64,000 nt of DNA from CBDDKW01 sp965230425 (lineage in GTDB: Bacteria; Pseudomonadota; Gammaproteobacteria; UBA1113), in NCBI GenBank assembly GCA_965230425.1, contig CBDDKW010000008.1, positions 62,001 through 126,000 of the forward strand, written 5' to 3'. Shown piece after piece: positions 8,435 to 17,347 of this stretch. A program made the position numbers and the translations under genes. The notes under the pieces are model-generated. The model had not been told where the DNA came from, ran no database searches, and was given only the letters and a program-made list of their open reading frames with translations. Every line of letters begins with the position of its first letter. Position 1 is the stretch's first letter.

Positions 8435-9303
8435 TTCCTGAGTTATATTCAATTACATTTGTCATTGCAAGTGCGATTGCTACGGTAACTATTGACCAGT
8501 TAGTTACTAATATTCCTTCTACTTTAGTATTATTCATTGTTACGTCAATAGCTATCATCTATTTTCATTTGGTTAACGTTAAAGATATTAAATGTGTTTA
8601 TCTTTCACTGGCAAAAGCACCGTTTCTAAGTATTAATGTTAATCTATCATTAGCAGTTACTTGGTGGGCAACTTATTCTGGCATACATTACTTAGGAGCG
8701 AGTGTTTATAATATATTTTATTTTTCAATCACTGCTATATTAGCATCTGTGCTAGGGCTAGATAAAAAAAAATCACTTCATATTTTATTGCTATTTTTAG
8801 TATTAGTGCTTGGTGCTTTTATTTTGAAGTTATCTATAATGGGCGTAGCGATCAGCTTTCTTGGAGGAATCGCCGGGTTTTGTTATAGAAAAGTTTCATT
8901 TGCATTATCCAAAAAAGCAGATTTAACTAGTTCGCAAGTTTTGTCTGTAAGATTCTGGGCATTATGGTGTGTTTTGTTATTTGTAGCACCAATTACATAT
9001 ATTCCTCATTATCTAGACATGCATGCTTTTAGTTTAATCTTGCTTGTTGCTTTCCTCTCTTTTATTTTGCAAAACTGGCTAAACCAACAAGGCCTTATTA
9101 AAGCTGGGGTGAAAAAATCTACCTTAATTCTATCATGGACACCTTTAGCAACTCTTGCTTGTCAATTTATAGTACAGAGGGATCTCCATCTAAATTGGTT
9201 GGTTTTCGCTGTTGTTTGTCAAATAATTTTGTTTTCAATCAAGTCTGATATTTTTTCAAATATCTATATCAAACTCATGAGAATTGTATCAATTAAAGCT
9301 TGA
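8431..9303 (+). CDS. EamA/DMT-like membrane exporter
   Basis: A 290-residue, very hydrophobic protein with about ten predicted membrane segments and the length of drug/metabolite transporters of the EamA type. Two halves of about five helices each can be drawn, with a lysine-containing loop (LDKKKS) between. The start codon overlaps the ATP-grasp stop (ATGA), so translation is probably coupled. It is the last gene of the operon and the natural candidate exporter of the operon's product. Substrate is not predictable from sequence. Confidence 0.7.
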   Translation: MIPELYSITFVIASAIATVTIDQLVTNIPSTLVLFIVTSIAIIYFHLVNVKDIKCVYLSLAKAPFLSINVNLSLAVTWWATYSGIHYLGASVYNIFYFSITAILASVLGLDKKKSLHILLLFLVLVLGAFILKLSIMGVAISFLGGIAGFCYRKVSFALSKKADLTSSQVLSVRFWALWCVLLFVAPITYIPHYLDMHAFSLILLVAFLSFILQNWLNQQGLIKAGVKKSTLILSWTPLATLACQFIVQRDLHLNWLVFAVVCQIILFSIKSDIFSNIYIKLMRIVSIKA

Positions 9304-9352
9304 TTTAAACATTTTATTTAATGGCTAAAACGCATGGTAGTATTTTAGCAGA

Positions 9353-9910
9353 TTAAGTGTCATACAAATTTACAGTATGCATGAGCTTCTTTTTCATGCT
9401 AACGCAATTAAGTTTTGTACCTGAACGTAGGGCAAATGTAGTTGGAACATTACAGCTATATCCCATGTGATTATAGAAATCTACAGCATTCAATGTTGAA
9501 TTTAAACAGAGCTCATTAAGATTATTTTTTTCTGCTGTTGACTCTAAGGCTTCCAATAAAATTCGACCATAACCATTGCCACAGTATCCGGGTAGAAAAT
9601 AGAGGCTGTCGATACTCTGTGTTGATAGGTTGATCATTCCAAAACCTATAGTTTTTCTCCTGATCTCAGCTATTAAAATAATCGTAGAATCTGGTAGATT
9701 TATATACGCGGAGGGCTTTTTTGATGCAATCCAACTAGAGATAGCACTATCTGAATAAAAACTGGCACAGTAATGCTTGATGGACTTAATATGAAGGTCA
9801 TAGAGAATGAAGCTATCATCATTTGTTGCTTTTCTAATATGCACGTGACATGTTTTCCTATAGTCTGCTGTAGCACTTATGCACTGTGGACTACCCATAA
9901 ATTGTTGCAA
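9353..9910 (-). CDS. GNAT-family N-acetyltransferase
   Basis: A 185-residue protein with the acetyl-CoA binding motif A of GNAT enzymes (LYFLPGYCGNGYGRILLEAL) and a following NELCLNSTLNAVDFYNHMGY segment typical of the family's C-terminal half. It is transcribed toward the biosynthetic operon; the two ends are 49 bp apart. The first in-frame start is TTG at 9910 and an ATG four codons later is an alternative; neither has a strong RBS. It could acetylate, and so protect the host from, the cluster product, as self-resistance GNATs do, but this is inferred from position only. Confidence 0.75.
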   Translation of the reverse strand: MQQFMGSPQCISATADYRKTCHVHIRKATNDDSFILYDLHIKSIKHYCASFYSDSAISSWIASKKPSAYINLPDSTIILIAEIRRKTIGFGMINLSTQSIDSLYFLPGYCGNGYGRILLEALESTAEKNNLNELCLNSTLNAVDFYNHMGYSCNVPTTFALRSGTKLNCVSMKKKLMHTVNLYDT

Positions 9911-10003
9911 GGTGGTCTTTATTTGTACAGTCTATAAAAATACAGGAAATAAAACATCTCGCAGTTTATTTTAGGATATTTTATTTTTTCCTCTAAGCTT
10001 TAT

Positions 10004-10195
10004 ATGGTAGCTTATTTTGGTAAACAAGGTTGGGTGAGAACGCTTAGAAAAACATTAAGTATCACAATTAACCAATTTGCTAAGCGATTAGGCGTTGATC
10101 CATCCCGTGTAGTAAAAATTGAAACGGCAGAGATTGAAGATGCTGTCACTCTACGCACCTTACAGAATGTAGCTCAAGCACTGGTAAATAGTTAA
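10004..10195 (+). pseudogene. Truncated second copy of mobile mystery protein A
   Basis: A 63-codon frame whose middle (GWVRTLRKTL...NVAQAL) is almost identical to the HTH gene at 1026-1481. It lacks the N-terminal 27 residues and everything after NVAQAL. Its ATG lies in unrelated sequence, so the start is accidental. The stop overlaps the stop of ubiE on the other strand, which places the island junction exactly at the end of ubiE. Confidence 0.8.
10022..10182 (+). repeat. Direct repeat, copy 2
   Basis: Same-orientation copy of 1104-1264 (161 bp, 7 mismatches). It forms the right border of the accessory island, immediately before ubiE. Confidence 0.9.
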
Positions 10196-10944
10196 GGCTT
10201 ATAGCCGCGATGAATCGCGACAATTCCGCCAGTTAAGTTATGATAACGGCAATTCTCAAAGCCTGCGGTTTGCATCATGTTTTTTAGTGTTGCCTGATCT
10301 GGATGCATACGAATAGATTCGGCAAGATATTGGTAACTATCTTCATCGCCAGCAACTAATTTACCAATTTTAGGTAATAGCTTAAACGAATAAGCATCGT
10401 ATACCTTGCTTAGAGCCTTCATGGTTGGTTTAGAAAACTCTAAGATCAGTAATTGTCCGCCGGGCTTTAAAACCTTGAACATAGACCGTATAGCAGCATC
10501 TTTATCAGTGACATTACGTAAGCCGAAGCTGATGGTGACGCAATCGAAATAATTCTCAGGGAAGGGTAGGCATTCGGCATTAGCTTGCACATAGCGTACA
10601 TTACCCACGATACCTTTATCGAGTAACCGTTGCCGACCAACATTGAGCATGGATGCATTGATGTCTGATAAAACAATTTCACCTGTTGAACCGACTTTAC
10701 TGGCCATCAGTGCAGCAAGATCGCCGGTGCCTCCTGCTAAATCTAGTACTTTGTGGCCTTGGCGGATAGAGGTTAAATGAATGGCAATACGCTTCCAAAT
10801 ACGGTGTATACCAAAGGACATTAAATCATTCATGAGATCATATTTACTGGCCACAGAATGAAACACTTCACCGACTAACTTAACTTTAGCATCGGTATCT
10901 ACTTGCTTATAGCCAAAGTGCGTTGTCTCCGACTTATCACTCAT
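10192..10944 (-). CDS. ubiE: Demethylmenaquinone / 2-polyprenyl-benzoquinol methyltransferase UbiE
   Basis: C-methyltransferase of ubiquinone and menaquinone synthesis. I chose the ATG at 10944 (MSDKSETTHFGY, 250 residues) because GAGAAGGA stands upstream and this N-terminus matches the family. The frame extends 18 codons further to 10998, which I regard as untranslated. SAM-binding motif VLDLAGGTGDLA, the family motif SFGLRNVTD and the C-terminal HNLTGGIVAIHRGYKP are intact. The start overlaps the end of the DUF971 gene by 8 bp, so it belongs to the same hslVU-linked transcription unit seen in other gammaproteobacteria. Confidence 0.97.
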   Translation of the reverse strand: MSDKSETTHFGYKQVDTDAKVKLVGEVFHSVASKYDLMNDLMSFGIHRIWKRIAIHLTSIRQGHKVLDLAGGTGDLAALMASKVGSTGEIVLSDINASMLNVGRQRLLDKGIVGNVRYVQANAECLPFPENYFDCVTISFGLRNVTDKDAAIRSMFKVLKPGGQLLILEFSKPTMKALSKVYDAYSFKLLPKIGKLVAGDEDSYQYLAESIRMHPDQATLKNMMQTAGFENCRYHNLTGGIVAIHRGYKP

Positions 10945-11311
10945 GTGTATTTTCCTTCTCTGGCTCACGACTGGCACCTGCGGCGGCGAGTTTATCAAGG
11001 TAAACTTGCCAGTATGCTTGTTGATTGCTACCTAAATCATAAAGCGTTTCCCATGAATAAATGCCGGAGCTATGGCCATCATCAAAAAATAATTTAACCG
11101 CATAATTGCCGACAGGTTCTATATTGATAATATTCACATGCTTTTTACCCGTTTGTAAGACTTCCGTATCGGGGCCGTGGCCGCGAACCTCTGCCGAGGG
11201 CGAGTGTACACGTAAATACTCACAACTGAGCGTGAAGTGTTGATTATCCTCAAAGGTGATTTCAACCACTTTAGGTTTTTGCAGTAATTTTATTTCTGTA
11301 GGCTTTATCAC
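10937..11311 (-). CDS. DUF971 protein (gamma-butyrobetaine hydroxylase-like N-terminal domain)
   Basis: A 124-residue protein of the DUF971 family: PTEIKL...VVEITFEDNQHFTLSCEYLRV, then VNIINIEPVGNYAVKLFFDDGH and GIYSWETLY. This zinc-binding-like fold is often encoded between hslU and ubiE in gammaproteobacteria, as here (14 bp after hslU, 8-bp overlap with ubiE). The C-terminus is a charged tail. Its cellular role is not established. Confidence 0.92.
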   Translation of the reverse strand: MIKPTEIKLLQKPKVVEITFEDNQHFTLSCEYLRVHSPSAEVRGHGPDTEVLQTGKKHVNIINIEPVGNYAVKLFFDDGHSSGIYSWETLYDLGSNQQAYWQVYLDKLAAAGASREPEKENTHE

Positions 11312-11325
11312 GATAATAACTCAAA

Positions 11326-12702
11326 TTAAAGAATAAAATGACTTAAGTCTTCATCTTTGACTAATTTATCTAACTGTTCATTAACGTATTGTTTGTTTAC
11401 TGTTAAGGTATCACCTGCTTTATCACAAGCTTCAAAAGAAATATTTTCTAATAAACGCTCCATGACTGTATGTAAGCGTCGTGCACCTATATTTTCTGTG
11501 GATTCATTCACGTGCCAGGCAATTTCTGCAATACGTTCAACGCCATCATTAGTGAATTCAATACCGACATTTTCAGTATTCAGCAATGCAGTGTATTGTT
11601 CTGTCAATGAAGCATCGGGTTCGGTTAAGATACGCATGAAATCTTCGGCAGTTAAGGCTTTTAATTCTACACGGATAGGTAAACGACCTTGTAATTCTGG
11701 GATCAAATCAGAGGGTTTTGATAAATGGAAAGCACCAGAGGCGATAAATAAAATATGGTCCGTTTTCACCATGCCGTAGCGGGTAGAAACTGTGCAACCT
11801 TCAATTAAAGGTAGTAAATCACGCTGTACGCCTTCGCGGGATACATCGCCGCCGGAGGTATGATCGCTGCGGCGACAAACCTTGTCCAGCTCATCAATGA
11901 AAACAATACCATTTTGCTCAACAGCGTCTAATGCCATGGTGCGGGTTTCATCTTCATTAATTAATTTAGCAGCTTCTTCTTCTTTTAGAATTTTAAAGGC
12001 TTCTTTAATAGGCATTTTCCGCGTTTTAGTTTTTTCATTACTTAAATTTTGGAACATGCTTTGTAATTGATTGGTCATTTCTTCCATGCCTGGAGGGGCC
12101 ATAATTTCCACCCCAATGGCTGTAGCAGCTAAATCAATTTCAATTTCTTTATCGTCAAGCTCACCTTCGCGCAATTTTTTACGAAATAATTGTCGGGATG
12201 GTGAGTCTTTATCCGTTTTGCTACTAGGAATATTATCTTCTAACTCAAACTCATCTTCACTGCTGTCGGTACTCTTATCCGGTGTTGGTGGTACCAAGAC
12301 ATCAAGAATACGATCTTCCGCAGCATCTTCTGCAAGGTGATCCACCTTATGCATTTCCTGCTCACGGGTGTGTTTCATGGCTACATCCACTAATTCGCGG
12401 ATGATGGTTTCCACATCACGACCAACATACCCCACTTCGGTAAATTTGGTTGCTTCTACTTTGATAAAAGGTGCGTTGGCCAGTTTAGCTACGCGCCGAG
12501 CGATCTCTGTTTTACCTACACCAGTAGGGCCGACCATGAGAATATTTTTTGGGGTAATTTCTTCTTGTAGGCTTTCTGGTTCCACTTGCCGACGGCGCCA
12601 GCGATTACGCAGGGCAATGGCCACGGCGCGTTTCGCATCGTCTTGGCCAATGATATGTTTATTTAACTCTTCAGATATTTCTCTAGGTGTCATTTCGGAC
12701 AT
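11326..12702 (-). CDS. hslU: HslU, ATPase subunit of the HslVU protease
   Basis: AAA+ unfoldase of the HslVU (ClpYQ) protease in the cytoplasm. Visible features: N-terminal TPREISEELNKHIIGQ, Walker A GPTGVGKT (58-65), the pore motif EVGYVGRDVE, a long charged I-domain (about 130-250), Walker B GIVFIDELDK, and sensor segment GRLPIRVELKAL. The C-terminal end is DLSHFIL, close to the family's HslV-activating tail. At 458 residues it is slightly longer than the Escherichia coli protein because of the I-domain. It follows hslV by 18 bp. Confidence 0.98.
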   Translation of the reverse strand: MSEMTPREISEELNKHIIGQDDAKRAVAIALRNRWRRRQVEPESLQEEITPKNILMVGPTGVGKTEIARRVAKLANAPFIKVEATKFTEVGYVGRDVETIIRELVDVAMKHTREQEMHKVDHLAEDAAEDRILDVLVPPTPDKSTDSSEDEFELEDNIPSSKTDKDSPSRQLFRKKLREGELDDKEIEIDLAATAIGVEIMAPPGMEEMTNQLQSMFQNLSNEKTKTRKMPIKEAFKILKEEEAAKLINEDETRTMALDAVEQNGIVFIDELDKVCRRSDHTSGGDVSREGVQRDLLPLIEGCTVSTRYGMVKTDHILFIASGAFHLSKPSDLIPELQGRLPIRVELKALTAEDFMRILTEPDASLTEQYTALLNTENVGIEFTNDGVERIAEIAWHVNESTENIGARRLHTVMERLLENISFEACDKAGDTLTVNKQYVNEQLDKLVKDEDLSHFIL

Positions 12703-12720
12703 AGTATTTTCTCTTATTGG

Positions 12721-13266
12721 TTATGATTCGCTTTCAGATTCTTCGATAACGAAGTTTTTATTGGTGTATATACATAAATCACCCGCAATGGTGAGGCTCT
12801 TCTCGACGATAGCTTTAGCACCCAGCTTAGTATTGTCATATAAAGCTTGAGCTGCTGATTGCGCATAGGGTCCGCCGGAGCCAATGGCAATGAGGTTATT
12901 TTCAGGTTCAATGACATCACCATTACCGGTGATGACTAAGGATGCTTTTTTGTCAGCGACAATGAGTAAAGCTTCCAAACGTCTTAACATACGGTCGGTA
13001 CGCCAATCTTTAGCTAATTCAACCGCTGCGCGGGTTAAATGGCCTTGATACATTTCTAATTTCGCTTCAAAACGTTCAAAGAGGGTGAATGCATCAGCAG
13101 TACCACCAGCAAAACCTGCAAGTACTTGATCTTTATATAAGCGTCTGACTTTACGTGCATTACCTTTCATGACAATGTGGCCTTGGGTGACTTGGCCATC
13201 GCCACCGATGACGACTTTGCCATTGCGGCGTACCGACAGGATAGTGGTACCTTCATATTGTTCCAT
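12721..13266 (-). CDS. hslV: HslV, peptidase subunit of the HslVU protease
   Basis: A 181-residue threonine peptidase of the proteasome-beta type. The N-terminus MEQYEG precedes TTILSVRR, so a short propeptide must be removed to expose the catalytic Thr7, as in several related bacteria. GGDGQVTQG and the AGGTADAFTLFERFE segment are typical. It assembles with HslU into the heat-shock-linked ATP-dependent protease. The 467-bp upstream gap contains palindromic repeats and may hold its promoter. Confidence 0.98.
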   Translation of the reverse strand: MEQYEGTTILSVRRNGKVVIGGDGQVTQGHIVMKGNARKVRRLYKDQVLAGFAGGTADAFTLFERFEAKLEMYQGHLTRAAVELAKDWRTDRMLRRLEALLIVADKKASLVITGNGDVIEPENNLIAIGSGGPYAQSAAQALYDNTKLGAKAIVEKSLTIAGDLCIYTNKNFVIEESESES

Positions 13267-13426
13267 AGTATTTAAACCTTGTGATGATTATTCTGCTAGA
13301 AAGCAGTGTTCTTATATCATAATTTACTGCTTAATACTAAGAGGTGGGGGTTGAATCGTGGTTTTTCAAGTTTAGATTGGATGTCGAGCACATTTTATCA
13401 TAAAAACTTTATGAAAATCATAAGGT

Positions 13427-13463
13427 TACTGGATTCCGCGATCAAGCCGCGGGATGACGATAA
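13427..13463. repeat. Small GC-rich palindromic repeat
   Basis: TGGATTCCGCGATCAAGCC followed by GCGGGATGACG resembles the widespread 'TGGATTCCGCG...CGCGGGATGACG' dispersed repeats of many intracellular and environmental proteobacteria. Only one copy lies in this window. The rest of 13267-13733, apart from the next element, shows no gene. Confidence 0.4.
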
Positions 13464-13518
13464 TATGGGGTTGTGGGATTACGGTACTTAGAGCTGTGGG
13501 ATAATAATAAGAATATGC

Positions 13519-13643
13519 TGTCATATCGAGCGCAGCGAGATATCCCCTGATGGTTTAGCGGGTGTGAACAAAGTATTGTTATACGTAGACAAATCATCGG
13601 GAGATTTCTCACTGCGGCTTACAGCCACAGTTCGAAATGACAA
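13519..13643. repeat. Dispersed palindromic element, copy 1
   Basis: It starts TGTCATATCGAGCGCAGCGA and ends in an inverted counterpart (TTCGAAATGACA), with internal GATATCCCCTGATGG and CATCGGGAGATTTC arms that can pair. Further copies lie at 45911-46046, 50751-50809 (half) and 58805-58920, always between genes. It would fold into a long hairpin in RNA and could act as a transcription boundary for the hslV or SPOR genes. Confidence 0.8.
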
Positions 13644-13733
13644 AATTTTTTTCAATAATAGCATAGTTGATGACAATACTTTTGCAGACTGTAAGGTATA
13701 TGACGACAGTATTTGAAGCCATAGAAAATACTG

Positions 13734-14336
13734 CTATGCAAGGTCGCGTTTTAACAATAAACTGTTCAAATGTTCATCTTCTAACGCATGTTGGGCATGA
13801 TTTGCCGCAGCAGTGGTTGTAAAAGGACCAATCATGACTCGGTACCAATGATTACCATGATGATCGATATCTTTCACGGAAGCTTTATAGCCCTGTAGTA
13901 TTAATCGAGCGCGTAGGCTATCCGCATCTTTATATTGTCTAAAAGAAGCTACTTGTAATAAATATTGATAATGAGCGTTATGTTGATCGATAGTGGTTTT
14001 ACTTACCGATTTATCCATAGGAGCTGCTACTTTATCGGTATGTGAGTAGGTCACTTTTGTTTGTGGCAACATCTTATAGAAATCAAAATGGGGTTGTTTG
14101 TGATTATGATGGCTTTTGGGTTTATGGGATTTTTTTACGTGAGTATGATTTTCAGCGTATTGAGTATGCTGTTCGGTTTGTTGTTGGTGGCTTTTGATAT
14201 AGGTCAAGCCCGCGATAAACAACCCAATTAACAATCCTGTGATCAGCCATACTACCCCATGAGTCTGAGGTTTAGCTGTGCTACCACGTGACTTATTCGA
14301 TTGTTTCCCTGTTGTCTTAGCGTAGTCTTTTGCCAT
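13734..14336 (-). CDS. SPOR-domain membrane protein (FtsN-like)
   Basis: A 200-residue protein with a short basic cytoplasmic N-terminus, one membrane segment (VVWLITGLLIGLFIAGLTYI, near 29-48), a His/Lys-rich periplasmic linker and a C-terminal SPOR peptidoglycan-binding domain (YLLQVASFRQYKDADSL...YRVMIGPF). Its position between argS and hslV is the usual place of ftsN-like genes in gammaproteobacteria. It likely binds denuded septal glycan and helps cell division. It begins 2 bp after argS, so the two are probably co-transcribed. Assignment to FtsN itself is from context. Confidence 0.85.
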   Translation of the reverse strand: MAKDYAKTTGKQSNKSRGSTAKPQTHGVVWLITGLLIGLFIAGLTYIKSHQQQTEQHTQYAENHTHVKKSHKPKSHHNHKQPHFDFYKMLPQTKVTYSHTDKVAAPMDKSVSKTTIDQHNAHYQYLLQVASFRQYKDADSLRARLILQGYKASVKDIDHHGNHWYRVMIGPFTTTAAANHAQHALEDEHLNSLLLKRDLA

Positions 14337-14338
14337 GA

Positions 14339-16105
14339 TTACATTGCTTCCGGTGCTGATACACCTAATAATTCTAGACCATTTACCAGAATATGTTGAG
14401 TTGCCTTGATTAAATTTAAGCGCGCATTACGTAATGCCGCATCATCTACCAAGAATTGATGAGCATTATAGTAGGTATGGAACTCATTGGCCAATTCTCG
14501 CAGATAGTGAGCAAGCAAATGTGGCTCATAGTTTAGCGCGGCGGCTTGTAATAATTCCGGATAGTGAGTGAGCTTTTCAATGAGACTTTTTTCATGATCT
14601 ACCAGTAATAAATCCAGATTCTCGCTGCCTTGCGCTTGATCCCATTCTAAGCCTTTATCCGCTAGTTGACGGAATATGCTGCAAATCCGTGCATGGGCAT
14701 ATTGGATATAGTACACAGGATTTTCTGAAGATTGTGATTTTGCTAATTCTAAATCAAAGTCTAAGTGCTGCTCGGCCTTACGCATGGTATAAAAGAATCG
14801 AGCGGCATCTTTGCCTACTTCTTCGTAAAGTTCGCGCAAAGTAATAAACGAGCCGCTACGGGTGGACATTTGTACTTTTTTGTCGCCACGATATAAAACG
14901 GCAAACTGGACAATGGGTATATCGAATTTATCAGTAGGTTGGCCTAAGGCCGCTACTGCAGCTTTAATACGAGAAATATAACCGTGATGATCGGCACCAA
15001 AGATATCGATAAGCCGTTCAGCACCACGCTCGAACTTTGTTAAATGATAGGCTGCGTCCGAGGCAAAATAAGTCGGCCGTCCGTCACTGCGCAGTAGTAC
15101 CCGATCTTTATCATCACCAAATTCCGTAGCTTTAAACCATAAGCCACCTTCTTTATCATAAGTATGTCCGGCAGCTTTTAATTTATCGCAGACATGGGTA
15201 ATGGCATCTTCATCAACCACACGCTGCTCTGAATACCATTCATCAAATATAACCCCAAAATCGGCTAAATCTTCACGGATGCCATCGAGAATGGTGTTTA
15301 AGCCAAGCTGATGCACCGCGTGGTAACTATTTTTACCTAACATAGACTTAGCGCGTTCAATTAAACCATCGATATGCGCTTCTTTATCGCCACTGCCATC
15401 TTCTTGGCTGTCTAATGGAATGTTTTCAAAGACTTCTGAGGCAGGCCAGACTAGGCTATCGGCATGGTTTTTTTGTATTTCTAGCGCCATGTCTTTGACA
15501 TAATCACCTTGATAGCCGTTTTTAGGAAAGCGAAACTTTTCACCAGCTAACTCTAAGTAGCGTAACCAAATACTGGTGGTAAGAATATCCATTTGTCGAC
15601 CGGCATCATTGACGTAGTATTCACGGTGAACGTCAAAGCCAGCCGTGGTAAGTAAATTTGCCACGGCGGCACCATAGGCTGCACCACGGCCATGGCCTAC
15701 ATGTAATGGCCCTGTGGGATTAGAAGAAACAAACTCTATATTTATTTTTTCATTATTACCTACTTGAGAATGGCCAAAGTCTTTGCCAGAAGCGAGAATG
15801 GTATTAATCACACTGTGTTGAGCAGTTTCATTCAAATAGAAGTTAATAAAACCAGGACCGGCGATTTCAATTTTTTCCACAAAGTCTGCTGTGGGTATGT
15901 GGTCAATAATTTGTTGTGCTAAATCGCGAGGCTTAGCCTGATTAGGTTTAGCTAAGATCATGGCAATATTACAAGAGAAATCACCGAATTGCTTATCACG
16001 GGTGCGGTCGATCTGTACTTCAGCAGCATTGGGATTGCTGATCATGTTTTGTTCAGACAGTCGCTTGACTGTGGTTGTTAGTAAATGTTTGAGTTGTTCT
16101 TTCAT
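14339..16105 (-). CDS. argS: Arginyl-tRNA synthetase
   Basis: A 588-residue class I aminoacyl-tRNA synthetase. HIGH-type motif HVGHGRG follows EFVSSNPTGPL; the KMSKS-type position reads VQMSTRSG, as in many bacterial ArgRS. The N-terminal additional domain and a C-terminal anticodon-binding DALR domain (NPVYYIQYAHARICSIFRQL onward) are present, ending LGVSAPEAM. Length is normal. The ATG at 16105 starts MKEQLKHLL. It heads a unit with the SPOR gene. Confidence 0.98.
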   Translation of the reverse strand: MKEQLKHLLTTTVKRLSEQNMISNPNAAEVQIDRTRDKQFGDFSCNIAMILAKPNQAKPRDLAQQIIDHIPTADFVEKIEIAGPGFINFYLNETAQHSVINTILASGKDFGHSQVGNNEKINIEFVSSNPTGPLHVGHGRGAAYGAAVANLLTTAGFDVHREYYVNDAGRQMDILTTSIWLRYLELAGEKFRFPKNGYQGDYVKDMALEIQKNHADSLVWPASEVFENIPLDSQEDGSGDKEAHIDGLIERAKSMLGKNSYHAVHQLGLNTILDGIREDLADFGVIFDEWYSEQRVVDEDAITHVCDKLKAAGHTYDKEGGLWFKATEFGDDKDRVLLRSDGRPTYFASDAAYHLTKFERGAERLIDIFGADHHGYISRIKAAVAALGQPTDKFDIPIVQFAVLYRGDKKVQMSTRSGSFITLRELYEEVGKDAARFFYTMRKAEQHLDFDLELAKSQSSENPVYYIQYAHARICSIFRQLADKGLEWDQAQGSENLDLLLVDHEKSLIEKLTHYPELLQAAALNYEPHLLAHYLRELANEFHTYYNAHQFLVDDAALRNARLNLIKATQHILVNGLELLGVSAPEAM

Positions 16106-16366
16106 TTTAGTGCTCTTATATTAAATTCGATTGCCCGGAACTCATTGTGAGAATTTTGAATCATTGGTTCAGGATTATCCACTTTGTCATTTACAATGCA
16201 AGTGTTTTGTGTGACGATCTTACGGCTATGTATTACAGAGAGGGCTTCAGAGGTTTAAAGAGAGTGGTTTTCTCATATCTGAGAAGAGCAAAGTACTGGC
16301 GCACACTAGATACTATTTAGGCTGGTTGCGGCCAAGTTATTTAACAAGGTTTTTGCAAGGGATGTT

Positions 16367-17332
16367 ATGTTAACTGCCTGTTTATTGGTTTTATCTGGTT
16401 TAATTTTGTTAGTCTATTCAGGCGATCGCTTTGTGGCAGGTTCTTCTGCGACGGCACGTAATTTAGGGGTGTCACCCTTACTGATTGGTTTAACCATCGT
16501 TGGTTTCGGTACCTCTGCGCCAGAAATCTTTGTATCCATCATATCTTCACTGAGTGGCAATCCAGGTATCGCCGTGGGTAATGCGATTGGTTCAAATATA
16601 GCCAATGTGGGGTTGGTTATTGGTTTTACTGCATTGTTGCGGCCACTGACAGTCCACTCCTCAACTTTAAAGCGAGAATTCCCAGTATTATTTATCATTA
16701 TGTTCGCTGTGGCTGTGATCCTTTGGGATGATCAACTACAACGCCTGGAAGGTAGTTTATTATTAGCAGGCATGGTTTTAGTGGTGGCTTGGATGATATG
16801 GCAAGGCTTACGTCAGCGTAATGATGAACCGATGGTGGCAGAATTTGATGCGGAAATTCCTAAGGATATGTCTATGCCCAAAGCCCTAGGTTGGGTCGTG
16901 TTTGGATTAATTTGTTTACCCTTGAGTTCTGAGTTATTAGTAAATGGTGCAACCACCATTGCGCGCCACTTTGGTGTGAGTGATGTGGTTATTGGTTTAA
17001 CCATCGTTGCTATCGGCACCAGTTTGCCAGAGTTAGCCGCTTCACTGGCGGGTGCTTTTAAAGGTGAAGATGATATTGCTATTGGTAATGTGCTTGGTTC
17101 AAATATGTTTAACTTGCTGGCGGTATTGGGTATTCCTGGCCTTATTGATCCAGGCCCTATTGATCCGGAAGTACTGCGTCGCGATTATCCGGTTATGGTT
17201 GGCTTAGCCTTTTTATTATTTATTATGTCTTATCGTCGTCGTGGCTCTGGTCATGTGAAACGTCTCGGCGGCGGCATTTTATTAGCGATTTATCTCAGTT
17301 ATTTAGCTTTACTGCTGATTACGTCGCTATAA
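16367..17332 (+). CDS. yrbG: CaCA-family calcium/sodium antiporter (YrbG-like)
   Basis: A 321-residue inner-membrane protein with about ten membrane segments and two inverted alpha-repeats. The first repeat carries GFGTSAPEIFVSI and GNAIGSNIANVG; the second carries AIGTSLPELAASL and GNVLGSNMFNL. These motifs hold the ion-coordinating Glu residues of K+-independent Na+/Ca2+ exchangers. It converges with the giant gene, whose stop is only 15 bp away, without an obvious intrinsic terminator. Confidence 0.95.
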   Translation: MLTACLLVLSGLILLVYSGDRFVAGSSATARNLGVSPLLIGLTIVGFGTSAPEIFVSIISSLSGNPGIAVGNAIGSNIANVGLVIGFTALLRPLTVHSSTLKREFPVLFIIMFAVAVILWDDQLQRLEGSLLLAGMVLVVAWMIWQGLRQRNDEPMVAEFDAEIPKDMSMPKALGWVVFGLICLPLSSELLVNGATTIARHFGVSDVVIGLTIVAIGTSLPELAASLAGAFKGEDDIAIGNVLGSNMFNLLAVLGIPGLIDPGPIDPEVLRRDYPVMVGLAFLLFIMSYRRRGSGHVKRLGGGILLAIYLSYLALLLITSL

Positions 17333-17347
17333 TAAGCCTGTGTCAGA

